Under the pieces are notes generated by a model. The model did no database searches. It saw only the letters and a program-made list of their open reading frames with translations, and was not told the DNA's origin. DNA of 64,000 nucleotides, from positions 62,001 through 126,000 of the forward strand of contig NZ_JABZEC010000001.1 of the NCBI RefSeq assembly GCF_013385145.1, read 5' to 3'. Origin of the DNA: Bombilactobacillus apium. Its GTDB lineage: Bacteria > Bacillota > Bacilli > Lactobacillales > Lactobacillaceae. Shown in pieces: positions 1 to 7,952 of the stretch (position 1 is its first letter; every line of letters starts with the position of its first letter). The translations under genes were made by a program, and so were the position numbers.

Positions 1-262
1 TTCCCAAATGGTTCGAGTTACCTTTGACACTAAAAATGAATTTTATGCTTATGTTTCAACAGGAATTATTATGATGATTTTATTCCATGTTTTTGAAAAT
101 ATTGGAATGAGTATTGGTCTTCTGCCAATGACGGGAATTCCTCTGCCTTTTATTTCTCAAGGGGGATCAGCCCTGCTTGCTAATATGATTGGAATTGGAG
201 TCATTATGTCTATGCGCTATCACTATAAGAGTTATATGTTTAGCAGTAATAAGTTTAATTAA
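1..262 (+). CDS. rodA: RodA, SEDS-family glycan polymerase, C-terminal fragment
   Basis: This is the C-terminal end of a gene that begins left of the window; the reading frame is open back to base 2, so the first ATG inside the window is not the true start. The roughly 85 visible residues hold the last two membrane segments and the loop GLLPMTGIPLPFISQGG, a hallmark of SEDS proteins (RodA/FtsW/SpoVE). The ending MRYHYKSYMF resembles lactobacillar RodA more than FtsW, and a separate ftsW lies at 57.4 kb. RodA polymerises lateral-wall peptidoglycan with a class B PBP and the MreBCD complex. The RodA rather than FtsW assignment is inferred from this tail. Confidence 0.85.
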   Translation, partial: SQMVRVTFDTKNEFYAYVSTGIIMMILFHVFENIGMSIGLLPMTGIPLPFISQGGSALLANMIGIGVIMSMRYHYKSYMFSSNKFN

Positions 263-284
263 AACTGAAAAATGACTACCTTTT

Positions 285-318
285 AAGTCCTCAGCCAGCT
301 TGGCGGAAGGGCTTTTTT
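285..318 (+). terminator. Intrinsic terminator after rodA
   Basis: AAGTCCT pairs with AGGGCTT around an inner GCCA/TGGC stem, followed directly by six T. It closes the rodA transcript. Confidence 0.85.
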
Positions 319-355
319 ACTGGTTTATGTTAACGCGGTAAGTCTGATTGGAGTA

Positions 356-391
356 AGAAAAAAGGCGAAGAGAAATTTCTTCACCTTTTTG
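356..391 (-). terminator. Terminator of the uspA transcript, probably bidirectional
   Basis: A stem of the form AAAAAGGYGAAGA / TCTTCGCCTTTTT with an AATTTC loop. The T-run is best on the minus strand, just beyond the uspA stop codon. Confidence 0.8.
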
Positions 392-408
392 GAATTATTT
401 TTTTAAAG

Positions 409-897
409 TTATTTTTTATCTTTAGTTTTCGGTTGTTTTTGAAGAGGATGACCTTCATTATCCGTCCGAACGACTAAAACATCACAAGGAGCGTTTCGCG
501 TAACAAATTCGGTTACTGATCCAATTAATAAGCGTTCAACAGCATTAAGTCCAGTTGCCCCAAGCATAATCAAGTCAATCTTGTTTCTCTTCGGGTAGTC
601 ACTGGCAATTGTTAACTTGGGCGCCCCATATTCAATCTTAGTTACAATTTTTGAAACACCCTGGACTTTAATTTGTTCCACATATTCTTCCAAAGCCTTC
701 CGCGAGGTTGAAGTAACTTGTTCCACCATTGAAGAATCAAAACTAGAAACATCTTGAAATGCTCGAGTATCAATAACATGTAAGATGTGTAAAGTTGAAT
801 TATTACGCTTAACGATTTCAATTGCTTTTTGTAAGGCCATTTCTGATTCATAAGAACCGTCCATAGCTACCAGAACATTATTATATTGCTGTAACAT
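409..897 (-). CDS. Universal stress protein, UspA family
   Basis: A 162-residue single-domain universal stress protein of the ATP-binding (MJ0577-like) type. The N-terminal strand VLVAMDGS (residues 8-15) and the GATG (113-116) plus GSVTEFV (126-132) segments form the nucleotide loop. The length is typical for a one-domain Usp, with a Lys-rich 15-residue tail. Such proteins are soluble stress-response modulators; the target here is unknown. The start is the ATG preceded by GGAGGTG. It stands alone between its own terminator and the rarA-linked gene upstream. Confidence 0.92.
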   Translation of the reverse strand: MLQQYNNVLVAMDGSYESEMALQKAIEIVKRNNSTLHILHVIDTRAFQDVSSFDSSMVEQVTSTSRKALEEYVEQIKVQGVSKIVTKIEYGAPKLTIASDYPKRNKIDLIMLGATGLNAVERLLIGSVTEFVTRNAPCDVLVVRTDNEGHPLQKQPKTKDKK

Positions 898-970
898 CAG
901 AACACCTCCACACTTTTACTGACTCTAGTTTAAACCTTTTTAGTTCAAAAGGCATCAATTCTTCTCTAGT

Positions 971-1249
971 TTAACCCCAGCAGGCAATAAAAACTGCAAA
1001 TAAGCCGACAATTAAGCTTCCAGCTACCAATGTAATTAGATTTAATTCTAAACTTCCGATAAACAGAATAATAATCCCAATTATCCCAACAATAATTAAT
1101 AGGCAGGCAGTAATTGTCATTAAACGCTGAATAGCTTTGAGATTATGAGGTTGGTAAATAAAGAAGGGTTGCTCACGATTGAAGAGCAGGAAGGTTCCCA
1201 GAATAAAAAGAATCAGAATGAATAAAGCAATCAGTAATTTGATCAGCAT
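971..1249 (-). CDS. Small membrane protein downstream of rarA
   Basis: I do not recognise a named family. The 92 residues have an N-terminal hydrophobic segment (about 4-24), a polar stretch with FFIYQPHNLKAIQRL (about 30-44), then two further membrane segments (about 46-67 and 70-91), so three helices are likely. It starts 10 bases beyond the rarA stop on the same strand with GAGG just upstream, so it is probably co-transcribed with rarA. No catalytic motif is visible. Function unknown. Confidence 0.75.
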   Translation of the reverse strand: MLIKLLIALFILILFILGTFLLFNREQPFFIYQPHNLKAIQRLMTITACLLIIVGIIGIIILFIGSLELNLITLVAGSLIVGLFAVFIACWG

Positions 1250-1259
1250 GCTCTCAACC

Positions 1260-2537
1260 TCATTTTTTGTTTTGTAAGTTACTTAAATTGTGATATGTCT
1301 TTTTTAGGGCAGTCTCGTAATTACCATTGGTTTTTGGTTGGTAATAATGAGTTCCTTGTAAATTAAGGGGTAAATACTGTTGGGCGACCCAATCATTTTG
1401 ATAATCATGGGGGTATTGGTAACCAACTCCATGTTGAAGTTCTTGGGCACCTTGGTAATGACTATCTTTAAGATAGTCGGGAATGGCGGCGTTAGGATGC
1501 TTTTTGAGGTCACTTAAAGCGGCATCAATTGCTTGCAAACCTGAGTTTGATTTGGGACTCAGACAAAGTTCAATAACCGCATCAGCTAAGGGGATCCGCG
1601 CTTCTGGAAGGCCTACTTGGGTCGCAACTTGGCAAGCCAAAGTGGTTCTTTGACAAAGACTAGGGTTAGCTAAACCAATATCCTCATACGCACAAACCAA
1701 TAGACGCCGGATGATACTTTTTAAATCGCCGGCCGCCACTAGGCGAGCCAAATAATGTAAAGCGGCATCGGTATCACTACCGCGAATTGATTTTTGGAAA
1801 GCTGAAATGACATCATAGTGGCCATCGCCGTTTTTGTCAGAGGTTAGATATCTCTTCTGGAGCGACTCCTCGATGATCTGTTGGTCAAGGTGAATTTGAT
1901 CTTGAGCATCTGTTGGAGTTGATTTAACAGCTAATTCAAGGCCGTTGAGGGCACTACGTAAATCGCCTCCGGAAGCATGAGTTAAAAGTTCCCAAGCTTG
2001 AGGGGTTAGTTGGACTTGATATTGACCTAAACCACGTTTGGGATCTTTGAGAGCCTTTTCCAAAGCCAATTTAATATCGGTTGCAGTTAGGGGGTGAAGT
2101 TCAAAAATCTGAGTTCGACTCCGTACGGCGGGATTAATTGCTAAATAGGGATTTTCGGTGGTTGCTCCAATTAAGATAATTTGACCATTCTCTAGGAGAG
2201 GTAATAAAAAATCTTGTTTAGCTTTATCCAGACGATGAATTTCGTCTAATAACAAGATTACTCGACCACTAAGTTTAGCTTCTTCAGCAACGATTTGTAA
2301 ATCCTTTTTGGAGTCCGTCGCGGCATTCAACTTGCGAAAGGCATATTTAGTACTTCCGGCGATGGCGCTAGCAATACTAGTTTTACCAGTCCCCGGAGGA
2401 CCGTAAAGGATCATTGAAGAAAGTGATTTTGCTTCGACCATGCGTCGAATAATTTTGTGAGGACCAACGAGTTCTTGCTGGCCAACGACCTCATCCAAAT
2501 TTTGAGGTTGCATTCGGTAAGCCAAAGGTTGTTGCAT
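1260..2537 (-). CDS. rarA: Replication-associated recombination protein RarA (MgsA)
   Basis: An AAA+ ATPase of the RarA/MgsA/WRNIP1 family, 425 residues as expected. Walker A is GPPGTGKTS (46-54) and Walker B is LLLDEIHR (95-102); sensor 1 lies in IGATTENP (about 122), followed by an arginine-finger region AVRSR. The C-terminal half is the tetramerisation domain with the family segment VGYQYPHDY near residue 370. RarA acts at stalled replication forks and resembles clamp-loader subunits. The start is the ATG with an AGGAG-type site immediately upstream. It lies between rpsD and a small membrane gene on the same strand. Confidence 0.95.
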   Translation of the reverse strand: MQQPLAYRMQPQNLDEVVGQQELVGPHKIIRRMVEAKSLSSMILYGPPGTGKTSIASAIAGSTKYAFRKLNAATDSKKDLQIVAEEAKLSGRVILLLDEIHRLDKAKQDFLLPLLENGQIILIGATTENPYLAINPAVRSRTQIFELHPLTATDIKLALEKALKDPKRGLGQYQVQLTPQAWELLTHASGGDLRSALNGLELAVKSTPTDAQDQIHLDQQIIEESLQKRYLTSDKNGDGHYDVISAFQKSIRGSDTDAALHYLARLVAAGDLKSIIRRLLVCAYEDIGLANPSLCQRTTLACQVATQVGLPEARIPLADAVIELCLSPKSNSGLQAIDAALSDLKKHPNAAIPDYLKDSHYQGAQELQHGVGYQYPHDYQNDWVAQQYLPLNLQGTHYYQPKTNGNYETALKKTYHNLSNLQNKK

Positions 2538-2571
2538 AGGAGCCTCCTTTAGAGAAAGCTAATTTGAGGTA

Positions 2572-2596
2572 AAAGAAAAGCAACCCGAAGGTTGCT
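2572..2596 (-). terminator. Terminator of rpsD
   Basis: On the minus strand, AGCAACC-TTCG-GGTTGCT, a 7-bp stem with a stable UUCG tetraloop, followed by TTTCTTTT. It lies just after the rpsD stop. Confidence 0.9.
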
Positions 2597-2612
2597 CCAC
2601 GATTGGAAAAAA

Positions 2613-3224
2613 TTACAGAATTTGGTTGTAAAATTCAACAACTAAGGATTCATCAATTTCTGGTTCTAATTCATCCCGTTGTGGTAAACGAATTAATTTT
2701 CCAGTTAATTGATCAGCATCAAATTCAACGAAAGCTGGTCGAGCAACATTAGCTTCTAGAGCTTCCTTGACAACTTGTAAATCTTTAGAACGTTCACGTA
2801 AAGAAATAACTTGACCAGGTTTTACTTCGTAAGAAGGAATGTCAACCCGTTTGCCATCAACAGTAATATGACCATGATTAACTAATTGACGAGCTTGTGC
2901 CCGGGTAACTGCTAAACCTAAACGATAAACAACATTATCCAAACGAGCTTCGAGTAAAGCCATGAAGTTTTCACCATGCTTACCTTCTCTAATTTTGCCG
3001 GCCCGCATGAAAGTATTTCTGAATTGACGTTCGTTTAAACCATACATTAAACGCAATTTTTGCTTTTCATGTAATTGGGTACCGTATTCGGATAACTTAT
3101 TACGGCTGTTCGGTCCGTGTTGACCAGGAGCATAAGGGCGACGAGCCAGTTCTTTACCGGTTCCGGATAAAGAAATTCCTAAGCGACGAGATTTTTTCCA
3201 TGTTGGTCCAGTATAACGAGACAT
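2613..3224 (-). CDS. rpsD: 30S ribosomal protein S4
   Basis: S4, 203 residues, full length. The N-terminal region [16 protein letters not shown] and the central S4 RNA-binding fold (about 90-155, with [11 protein letters not shown] and [13 protein letters not shown]) are intact. S4 is a primary 16S rRNA binder that nucleates small-subunit assembly, and in Bacillus it represses its own mRNA. The gene is monocistronic, with its own promoter, a structured leader and a terminator. The N-terminal zinc-binding cysteines of some S4 proteins are absent, so this is the zinc-free form. Confidence 0.98.
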   Translation of the reverse strand: MSRYTGPTWKKSRRLGISLSGTGKELARRPYAPGQHGPNSRNKLSEYGTQLHEKQKLRLMYGLNERQFRNTFMRAGKIREGKHGENFMALLEARLDNVVYRLGLAVTRAQARQLVNHGHITVDGKRVDIPSYEVKPGQVISLRERSKDLQVVKEALEANVARPAFVEFDADQLTGKLIRLPQRDELEPEIDESLVVEFYNQIL

Positions 3225-3311
3225 TTAAAATCCTCCAAGATCTTGTTTTGGAGTAAAATAATTAACTTGTGAGTTCAACATTCGTGCAATCCATATTACA
3301 ATTTTCGCCAT

Positions 3312-3384
3312 TTGCAGCCGGAGGTTACTAATTGAGCTTTATCTAGCTATGGTTTGTTGACGAGCTTGTCGCTCACTGCTGCAA
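3312..3384 (-). promoter_or_regulatory. Structured rpsD leader, candidate S4 autoregulatory element
   Basis: In the rpsD 5' leader (minus strand) TTGCAGC at the 5' side pairs perfectly with GCTGCAA about 60 bases later. Enclosed is the hairpin GAGC-GACAA-GCTC and further pairing potential around TAGCTAGATAAAGCT. S4 leaders of Firmicutes are known translational autoregulatory elements; assigning this element to that class is inference from position and fold. Confidence 0.55.
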
Positions 3385-3402
3385 TTATTTTACACAAGTA
3401 AC

Positions 3403-3431
3403 ACAATACTTGCTTTCTTAAAGAAAGTCAA
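3403..3431 (-). promoter_or_regulatory. rpsD promoter
   Basis: On the minus strand, TTGACT (3431-3426), a 17-base spacer and TATTGT (3408-3403). It places the transcript start just before the structured leader. Confidence 0.6.
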
Positions 3432-3460
3432 TTTATATTCTCGCTTTCAAGGAACTTTCG

Positions 3461-3489
3461 TAACGATTGGCCATATTTTTTGTTATACT
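3461..3489 (+). promoter_or_regulatory. ezrA promoter with extended -10
   Basis: TGT-TATACT at 3481-3489 forms an extended -10 element. The -35 region at a 17-base spacing (TAACGA) is poor, as is common with extended -10 promoters. Confidence 0.5.
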
Positions 3490-3527
3490 AAACTTTACTA
3501 TATATGGAACTTTTTGGGGTGCTGTCA

Positions 3528-5228
3528 ATGATAATAATTATTGTTCTTGTTCTGGTCTTCTTAGTCTTAGGTGGAGGTATTATTTATTTTTACCAAAAAA
3601 ATAATACCTTAATTGATCAAGTGAGTGAGAATCTAGAACAATTGATCCAATTACAGTTGGGTGAGCAATTAACGCAAATTAAAAAGCAAAAACTTGCAGG
3701 TCTGAGCTTGGAAAAATATCAAGCTTATCAGACCCAGTATCAAAATTTAACGGAGAAGCAGCTGCCACAAGAACAGGAGAAGTTGTTAGCTGCTTCGGAA
3801 CAAAATATCAGTTTTAGAGTTTTGACAGCTTACCGGTCGTTACAAAAATTGGCGCAAGAAGTTCAAAAGCAACTTAAATTGATTGCTAAGATTCAAGCGG
3901 GCTTGGATGTTTTATCTCAAAGTCTAATCCAAGTCCAGACTGATTTAACGCAACTCCAAAAACAGGTGAGCTTATTTAAGAAACAATTAGTTGAAAATTC
4001 TTTATTTATGGCACCTCTTAAAGTGGCCCTAGAAAGTAAATTACAGCCAATAGTGGTTCAACTCCAAAAAGCTACAGCCTTAGTTGAGCAGGGCAATCCG
4101 CTTACAGCCCAAGAGCTCTTAAAAAACCTTCAAAAAGATTTTCATAATTTACAAAAGCTATACGAACGAACACTGCAACGTCAAGAACGACTCCAGGCGG
4201 AATTTAATCCTCAGTTAGAAGAACTAGAGCGGGTAGACAAGAAGTTAAAAGGCTTGGGGATGCAATTACCAAATCCGCAAATTCCACTGGAATTACAAAC
4301 AATTCGTAGCCAGATTAAACAATTAGAATCTTTACTATTGAAGTTACAGTTAGCCCACTTTGATCGTTTAGAAAAGGAGATTTTACAACATTTAGACCAG
4401 TTATATGATCGAATTGCCAGCGAGTGGCGTTTAAAGAAAAAAGTTCGAGTCGGACAACCAATTTTAGGTGATTTTCTCCAGCATGCTCAAGCGCAAGGTC
4501 GACGTTTGGCCCAGGAAATGGTCCGTCTGCGGCAACAATATGTTTTAAAACTTGCTGATCAAGAACGAGCCCAAACCTGTCAACAACAATTGATTGAGAT
4601 TCAAGCCGTTTATCAGCAGCAACTTAAGTATTTAAAAGCTCCGCAAGTAATTTATTCTCAAGTTTGGCAACAATTTCAGAAAATGAATCGGAATTTAACG
4701 CAAATTGAAACTCAACAGCAACAAATTCAGGAGCATTTAGGGGCTTTGAAGGTCGGCTACCAGGACCTGCAACAGCAAACTCAAGCCTTGATTCAAGAGC
4801 TTGATCGTTTACAAAGGAAATTAGTTCTTTTACATCTTCCAGGTCTACCAAGTCAGTATCAAGTTCAGTATCGAGAAGCTGAGCAGAAGGTGCAACGACT
4901 CCAAGCCCAATTGGGACAAGATCCTGTGGACGTATTTAAGTTACAAGAGCAATGTACAAAGGCCCAAAAGTTATTAACAGTTTTAACGGCCACTAATCGG
5001 CAGCTGATTGAGGATATTCAAACTACCAGTCTTCTGTTACAATATGCTAATAGATATATCAATGATTTACCGGAAGTCAAACAGGCAGCACAAAAAGCTC
5101 AGCAAGTTTGCGAACAAGAACATGATTATCACCAAGCACGGCAAATTATTGCGCAAGCTTTGGATCAGGCCGAACCCGGAGCCGTAGAACGGATTCAAAA
5201 ATTACAACAAAATGAAGTCCAACCTTAG
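3528..5228 (+). CDS. ezrA: Septation ring formation regulator EzrA
   Basis: EzrA, 566 residues from the chosen start. One N-terminal membrane helix (about 2-22) is followed by a long Gln/Leu-rich coiled-coil array through to the C terminus, the spectrin-like architecture of EzrA. It is a membrane-anchored regulator of FtsZ rings in low-GC Gram-positives. An ATG 24 bases further upstream is in frame but has no ribosome site; the ATG at 3528 has GGGGTG seven bases before it and puts the membrane helix at residue 2. The sequence is strongly Gln-rich. It is followed by the desulfurase gene with only a weak hairpin between. Confidence 0.92.
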   Translation: MIIIIVLVLVFLVLGGGIIYFYQKNNTLIDQVSENLEQLIQLQLGEQLTQIKKQKLAGLSLEKYQAYQTQYQNLTEKQLPQEQEKLLAASEQNISFRVLTAYRSLQKLAQEVQKQLKLIAKIQAGLDVLSQSLIQVQTDLTQLQKQVSLFKKQLVENSLFMAPLKVALESKLQPIVVQLQKATALVEQGNPLTAQELLKNLQKDFHNLQKLYERTLQRQERLQAEFNPQLEELERVDKKLKGLGMQLPNPQIPLELQTIRSQIKQLESLLLKLQLAHFDRLEKEILQHLDQLYDRIASEWRLKKKVRVGQPILGDFLQHAQAQGRRLAQEMVRLRQQYVLKLADQERAQTCQQQLIEIQAVYQQQLKYLKAPQVIYSQVWQQFQKMNRNLTQIETQQQQIQEHLGALKVGYQDLQQQTQALIQELDRLQRKLVLLHLPGLPSQYQVQYREAEQKVQRLQAQLGQDPVDVFKLQEQCTKAQKLLTVLTATNRQLIEDIQTTSLLLQYANRYINDLPEVKQAAQKAQQVCEQEHDYHQARQIIAQALDQAEPGAVERIQKLQQNEVQP

Positions 5229-5245
5229 CCGGAAGGCTTTTTTGT
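5226..5245 (+). terminator. Weak hairpin with T-run after ezrA
   Basis: AGCC-GGAA-GGCT is a 4-bp stem with a tetraloop followed by seven T. It is short and probably leaky, so ezrA transcripts may read into the desulfurase gene. Confidence 0.4.
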
Positions 5246-5271
5246 TTGGAATTATAGAAGAGGAAAAAATC

Positions 5272-6417
5272 ATGATTTATTTTGACAATAGTGCAACGAC
5301 TTTAATTTCGCCGACTGTCTTGGAAAGCTACAATCAAGTAAGTGAAAAATTTTTTGGAAATCCCTCCAGTTTGCATCGTTTAGGTGATCAAGCTCAACAA
5401 GTTCTAACTTCTGCCCGGCAACAAATTGCAGACCTTTTACACTGTGAACCGGAAGAAATCTTTTTTACCAGTGGTGGAAGTGAAGGCGACAACTGGATTA
5501 TTAAAGGAACAGCTCTCGAAAAAAGAAAGTTTGGTCGTCATATTATTACGACGGCTATTGAACATCCGGCTGTGGCTAATAGTGTTCGGCAATTAGAAAA
5601 ATTGGGTTATGAAATTACCGATCTGCCTGTCGACCATCAAGGACATATTGATCCTCATGACCTTGCTCAGGCTTTACGAGCTGAGACAATTTTAGTTTCT
5701 ATCATGGCGGTTAATAACGAGGTTGGGTCCATTCAGCCTTTGACAGAAGCTGCCCGGATCCTCGATGATTATCCGACTGTTCATTTTCACGTCGATGCAG
5801 TCCAAGCTGTGGGGAAGGGACTAGAGCAGGTATTACAAGATCCACGCATTGATTTTTTGACTTTTTCTGGACATAAGTTTCATGCTCCTCGGGGAGTAGG
5901 TTTTATTTATGCTAAAAAAGGTCGGAAAATCGCCCCTTTGATTAGTGGCGGCGGACAAGAACATAATTGGCGATCCGGAACGGAAAATGTGGCGGCGATT
6001 GCCGCCATGGCCAAGGCTTTCCGTTTAGCTAAAAGTGATCTTCCCGGAAAGATTGAACGGCAAAATCAATTGCGGAAACTTTTGATTGAACATCTGGAGA
6101 CCTTGCCTAATGTGCGGGTGTTTTCTCAACTAGATGCCACTTTTGCGCCCCATGTGGTTTGTTTCGCGATCCGGGGAGTCCGAGGAGAAACTTTAGTGCA
6201 TACTTTTGAACAACACGAAATATATTTGTCAACGACTAGTGCTTGTTCTTCGCGAAACGGGACGGAATCAATTACCCTCCAGGCAATGCATGTTCCTGAT
6301 CAATGGGCAACTAGCGCGATTCGCGTCAGTTTGGATGAGAATAATACCCTTGCAGAAATGGAAGAATTTATTAAAGTTTTGGATCAAATCCATCAACATT
6401 TTCAAATTTTAAATTAA
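5272..6417 (+). CDS. Cysteine desulfurase paired with thiI
   Basis: A PLP-dependent class V aminotransferase of the NifS/IscS type, 381 residues. Visible are the N-terminal FDNSATT, the cofactor region TSGGSEGDNW (66-75), the PLP lysine in SGHKFHAPRG (Lys202) and the persulfide-forming cysteine in TTSACSSRNG (Cys325). It releases sulfur from cysteine. It ends 12 bases before thiI, so its main client is inferred to be ThiI. An upstream in-frame start at 5212 would overlap ezrA; the ATG at 5272 has GAAGAGGA before it and begins exactly at the conserved fold. Confidence 0.93.
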   Translation: MIYFDNSATTLISPTVLESYNQVSEKFFGNPSSLHRLGDQAQQVLTSARQQIADLLHCEPEEIFFTSGGSEGDNWIIKGTALEKRKFGRHIITTAIEHPAVANSVRQLEKLGYEITDLPVDHQGHIDPHDLAQALRAETILVSIMAVNNEVGSIQPLTEAARILDDYPTVHFHVDAVQAVGKGLEQVLQDPRIDFLTFSGHKFHAPRGVGFIYAKKGRKIAPLISGGGQEHNWRSGTENVAAIAAMAKAFRLAKSDLPGKIERQNQLRKLLIEHLETLPNVRVFSQLDATFAPHVVCFAIRGVRGETLVHTFEQHEIYLSTTSACSSRNGTESITLQAMHVPDQWATSAIRVSLDENNTLAEMEEFIKVLDQIHQHFQILN

Positions 6418-6429
6418 AGGGAGCTTGAG

Positions 6430-7647
6430 ATGCAATATACAGAAATTATGGTGCGCTATGGTGAATTATCAACCAAGGGGAAGAATCGACGCAGTTTTAT
6501 TGACCGTCTCCACGGAAATGTTGAAAAAGTTCTCCATCCTTTTCCGACGGTTCGGATTCATCCCAAAAGAGATCGGATGCACTTGGAATTAAATGGAGCC
6601 GATGCTCAGGCCGTGATGGATCGCTTGCAGGTCGTTTTTGGAATTCAAAGTTATTCTCCCAGTATTAAAATCGCCAAAGAGATGCCAGCAATTAAGGAAT
6701 TAGCTTTAGCTTTAGTCCAAGAGCAATATCAAACTGGGAAAACCTTTAAAATTGCGACTAAAAGAGCGGATCATCAGTTTGCCTATGATACTAACCAGAT
6801 TAACTTAGCCATTGGGGACTATATTAGTGACCAAATTCCCGAAATTAAAGCTGAAATGCGCCACCCAGACATTAAAATTCAAATTGAGATTCGAATGGAT
6901 GGTGCTTATCTAACCAGTCACACTTATCGCGGGAGTGCTGGTTTACCGGTTGGAACTGCGGGGAAGGCCATGTTGATGTTGTCGGGAGGAATTGACTCTC
7001 CTGTTGCCGGCTATCTGGCTATGAAACGGGGGGTCGAGATTGAAATGGTTCATTTCTATAGTCCGCCCTATACTAGTGAACATGCTCTTCAAAAGGCTCA
7101 AGAATTAACGGCTAAATTGGCTTCTTATACCGGTCAGATCAAATTTATTCAAGTACCATTTACTGAAATTCAAGAAACAATTAAACAACAAGTGCCAGAA
7201 GGTTACTTGATGACCATTCAACGCCGGTTAATGTTACGCTTGACTGATTTAATTCGCCAAAAGCGCCAGGCTTTAGCAATCTTCAATGGAGAATCAGTGG
7301 GTCAAGTGGCTTCCCAAACTTTAGAAAGCATGGCGGCCATCAATGCGGTGACGACTACGCCAATTATTCGTCCAGTGGCCACGATGGATAAAACGGAAAT
7401 CATTGCTTTGGCTGAAAAAATCGACACTTTTGATTTATCCATTCAGCCGTTTGAAGATTGTTGTACTATTTTTGCGCCTACCCGGCCGCGAACCAAGCCA
7501 CGCTTAGATAAGGCGGCCCAGTATGAAGCCCAGTTAGATTTAGATACTTTATTAAAAAATGCTCTAGACAAGATTGAAATCACTAATATCAGCCTTGAAA
7601 GTCATTTTTTGGAAGCTCCGAACGAAGAAATTCAGGCTTTATTGTAA
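6430..7647 (+). CDS. thiI: tRNA 4-thiouridine synthase ThiI
   Basis: ThiI, 405 residues, the short form without a C-terminal rhodanese domain. The N-terminal ferredoxin-like and THUMP domains (about 1-165) bind tRNA; the PP-loop is SGGIDSP (185-191), which adenylates U8 of tRNA. The segment [13 protein letters not shown] near residue 342 carries the family cysteines. With the upstream desulfurase it makes 4-thiouridine, a UV-sensing modification. A role in thiazole synthesis is less likely without a rhodanese domain. GGGAG lies just before the ATG. Confidence 0.96.
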   Translation: MQYTEIMVRYGELSTKGKNRRSFIDRLHGNVEKVLHPFPTVRIHPKRDRMHLELNGADAQAVMDRLQVVFGIQSYSPSIKIAKEMPAIKELALALVQEQYQTGKTFKIATKRADHQFAYDTNQINLAIGDYISDQIPEIKAEMRHPDIKIQIEIRMDGAYLTSHTYRGSAGLPVGTAGKAMLMLSGGIDSPVAGYLAMKRGVEIEMVHFYSPPYTSEHALQKAQELTAKLASYTGQIKFIQVPFTEIQETIKQQVPEGYLMTIQRRLMLRLTDLIRQKRQALAIFNGESVGQVASQTLESMAAINAVTTTPIIRPVATMDKTEIIALAEKIDTFDLSIQPFEDCCTIFAPTRPRTKPRLDKAAQYEAQLDLDTLLKNALDKIEITNISLESHFLEAPNEEIQALL

Positions 7648-7654
7648 TTATCAA

Positions 7655-7683
7655 TTGACGCTGAGCCGATTTTTAACTATGAT
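7655..7683 (+). promoter_or_regulatory. valS promoter
   Basis: TTGACG (7655-7660), a 17-base spacer and TATGAT (7678-7683). It starts transcription directly in front of stem I of the T-box. Confidence 0.75.
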
Positions 7684-7689
7684 GGAAAC

Positions 7690-7923
7690 AATATTAAGTG
7701 TTGATCAAGAGGTCTAAGTTTAAATCTTGGAACAGAGACAACTACATTGCTGAAAGTTAGTTGCCAAGATGAATTTAGTTGTAGCTTGGGAGCTGCCATA
7801 ATTGGCCGGGAATACCGATATCAAGTTGAGATACTCTGCTGTAATATTTTTAAAAGCAGCAAGGTAATTTAGGTGGTACCGCGTATACCCACATTCGTCC
7901 TAATAATTATTAGGGCTTTTTTT
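7690..7923 (+). ncRNA. T-box riboswitch of valS (Val specifier GUU proposed)
   Basis: The hallmark antiterminator motif AGGTGGTACCGCG lies at 7871-7883, and the terminator stem GTCCTAATAA/TTATTAGGGC with a T-run at 7897-7923. The base of stem I is AATATTA (7690-7696) with TAATATT (7842-7848). TTGAT (7701-7705) with ATCAA (7820-7824) closes the specifier loop, placing GTT (7825-7827), a Val codon, in the reading position. The bulge UGGU fits the A73-CCA end of tRNA-Val. The class is clear; the exact specifier register is my inference. Uncharged tRNA-Val should promote read-through into valS. Confidence 0.92.
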
Positions 7924-7952
7924 GTTTAGAAAATTTTAAAGGAGTTGCTGAA

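Noticed and set aside
8-262. Complete small membrane protein starting at base 8
   Set aside because: The frame is open to the window edge and the sequence is the C-terminal end of a SEDS protein, so the internal ATG is not a start.
923-974. Direct repeat CTCTAGTTTAA (923-933 and 964-974) upstream of uspA
   Set aside because: Only two 11-base A/T-rich copies, one overlapping the stop region of the previous gene; too little to call an operator.
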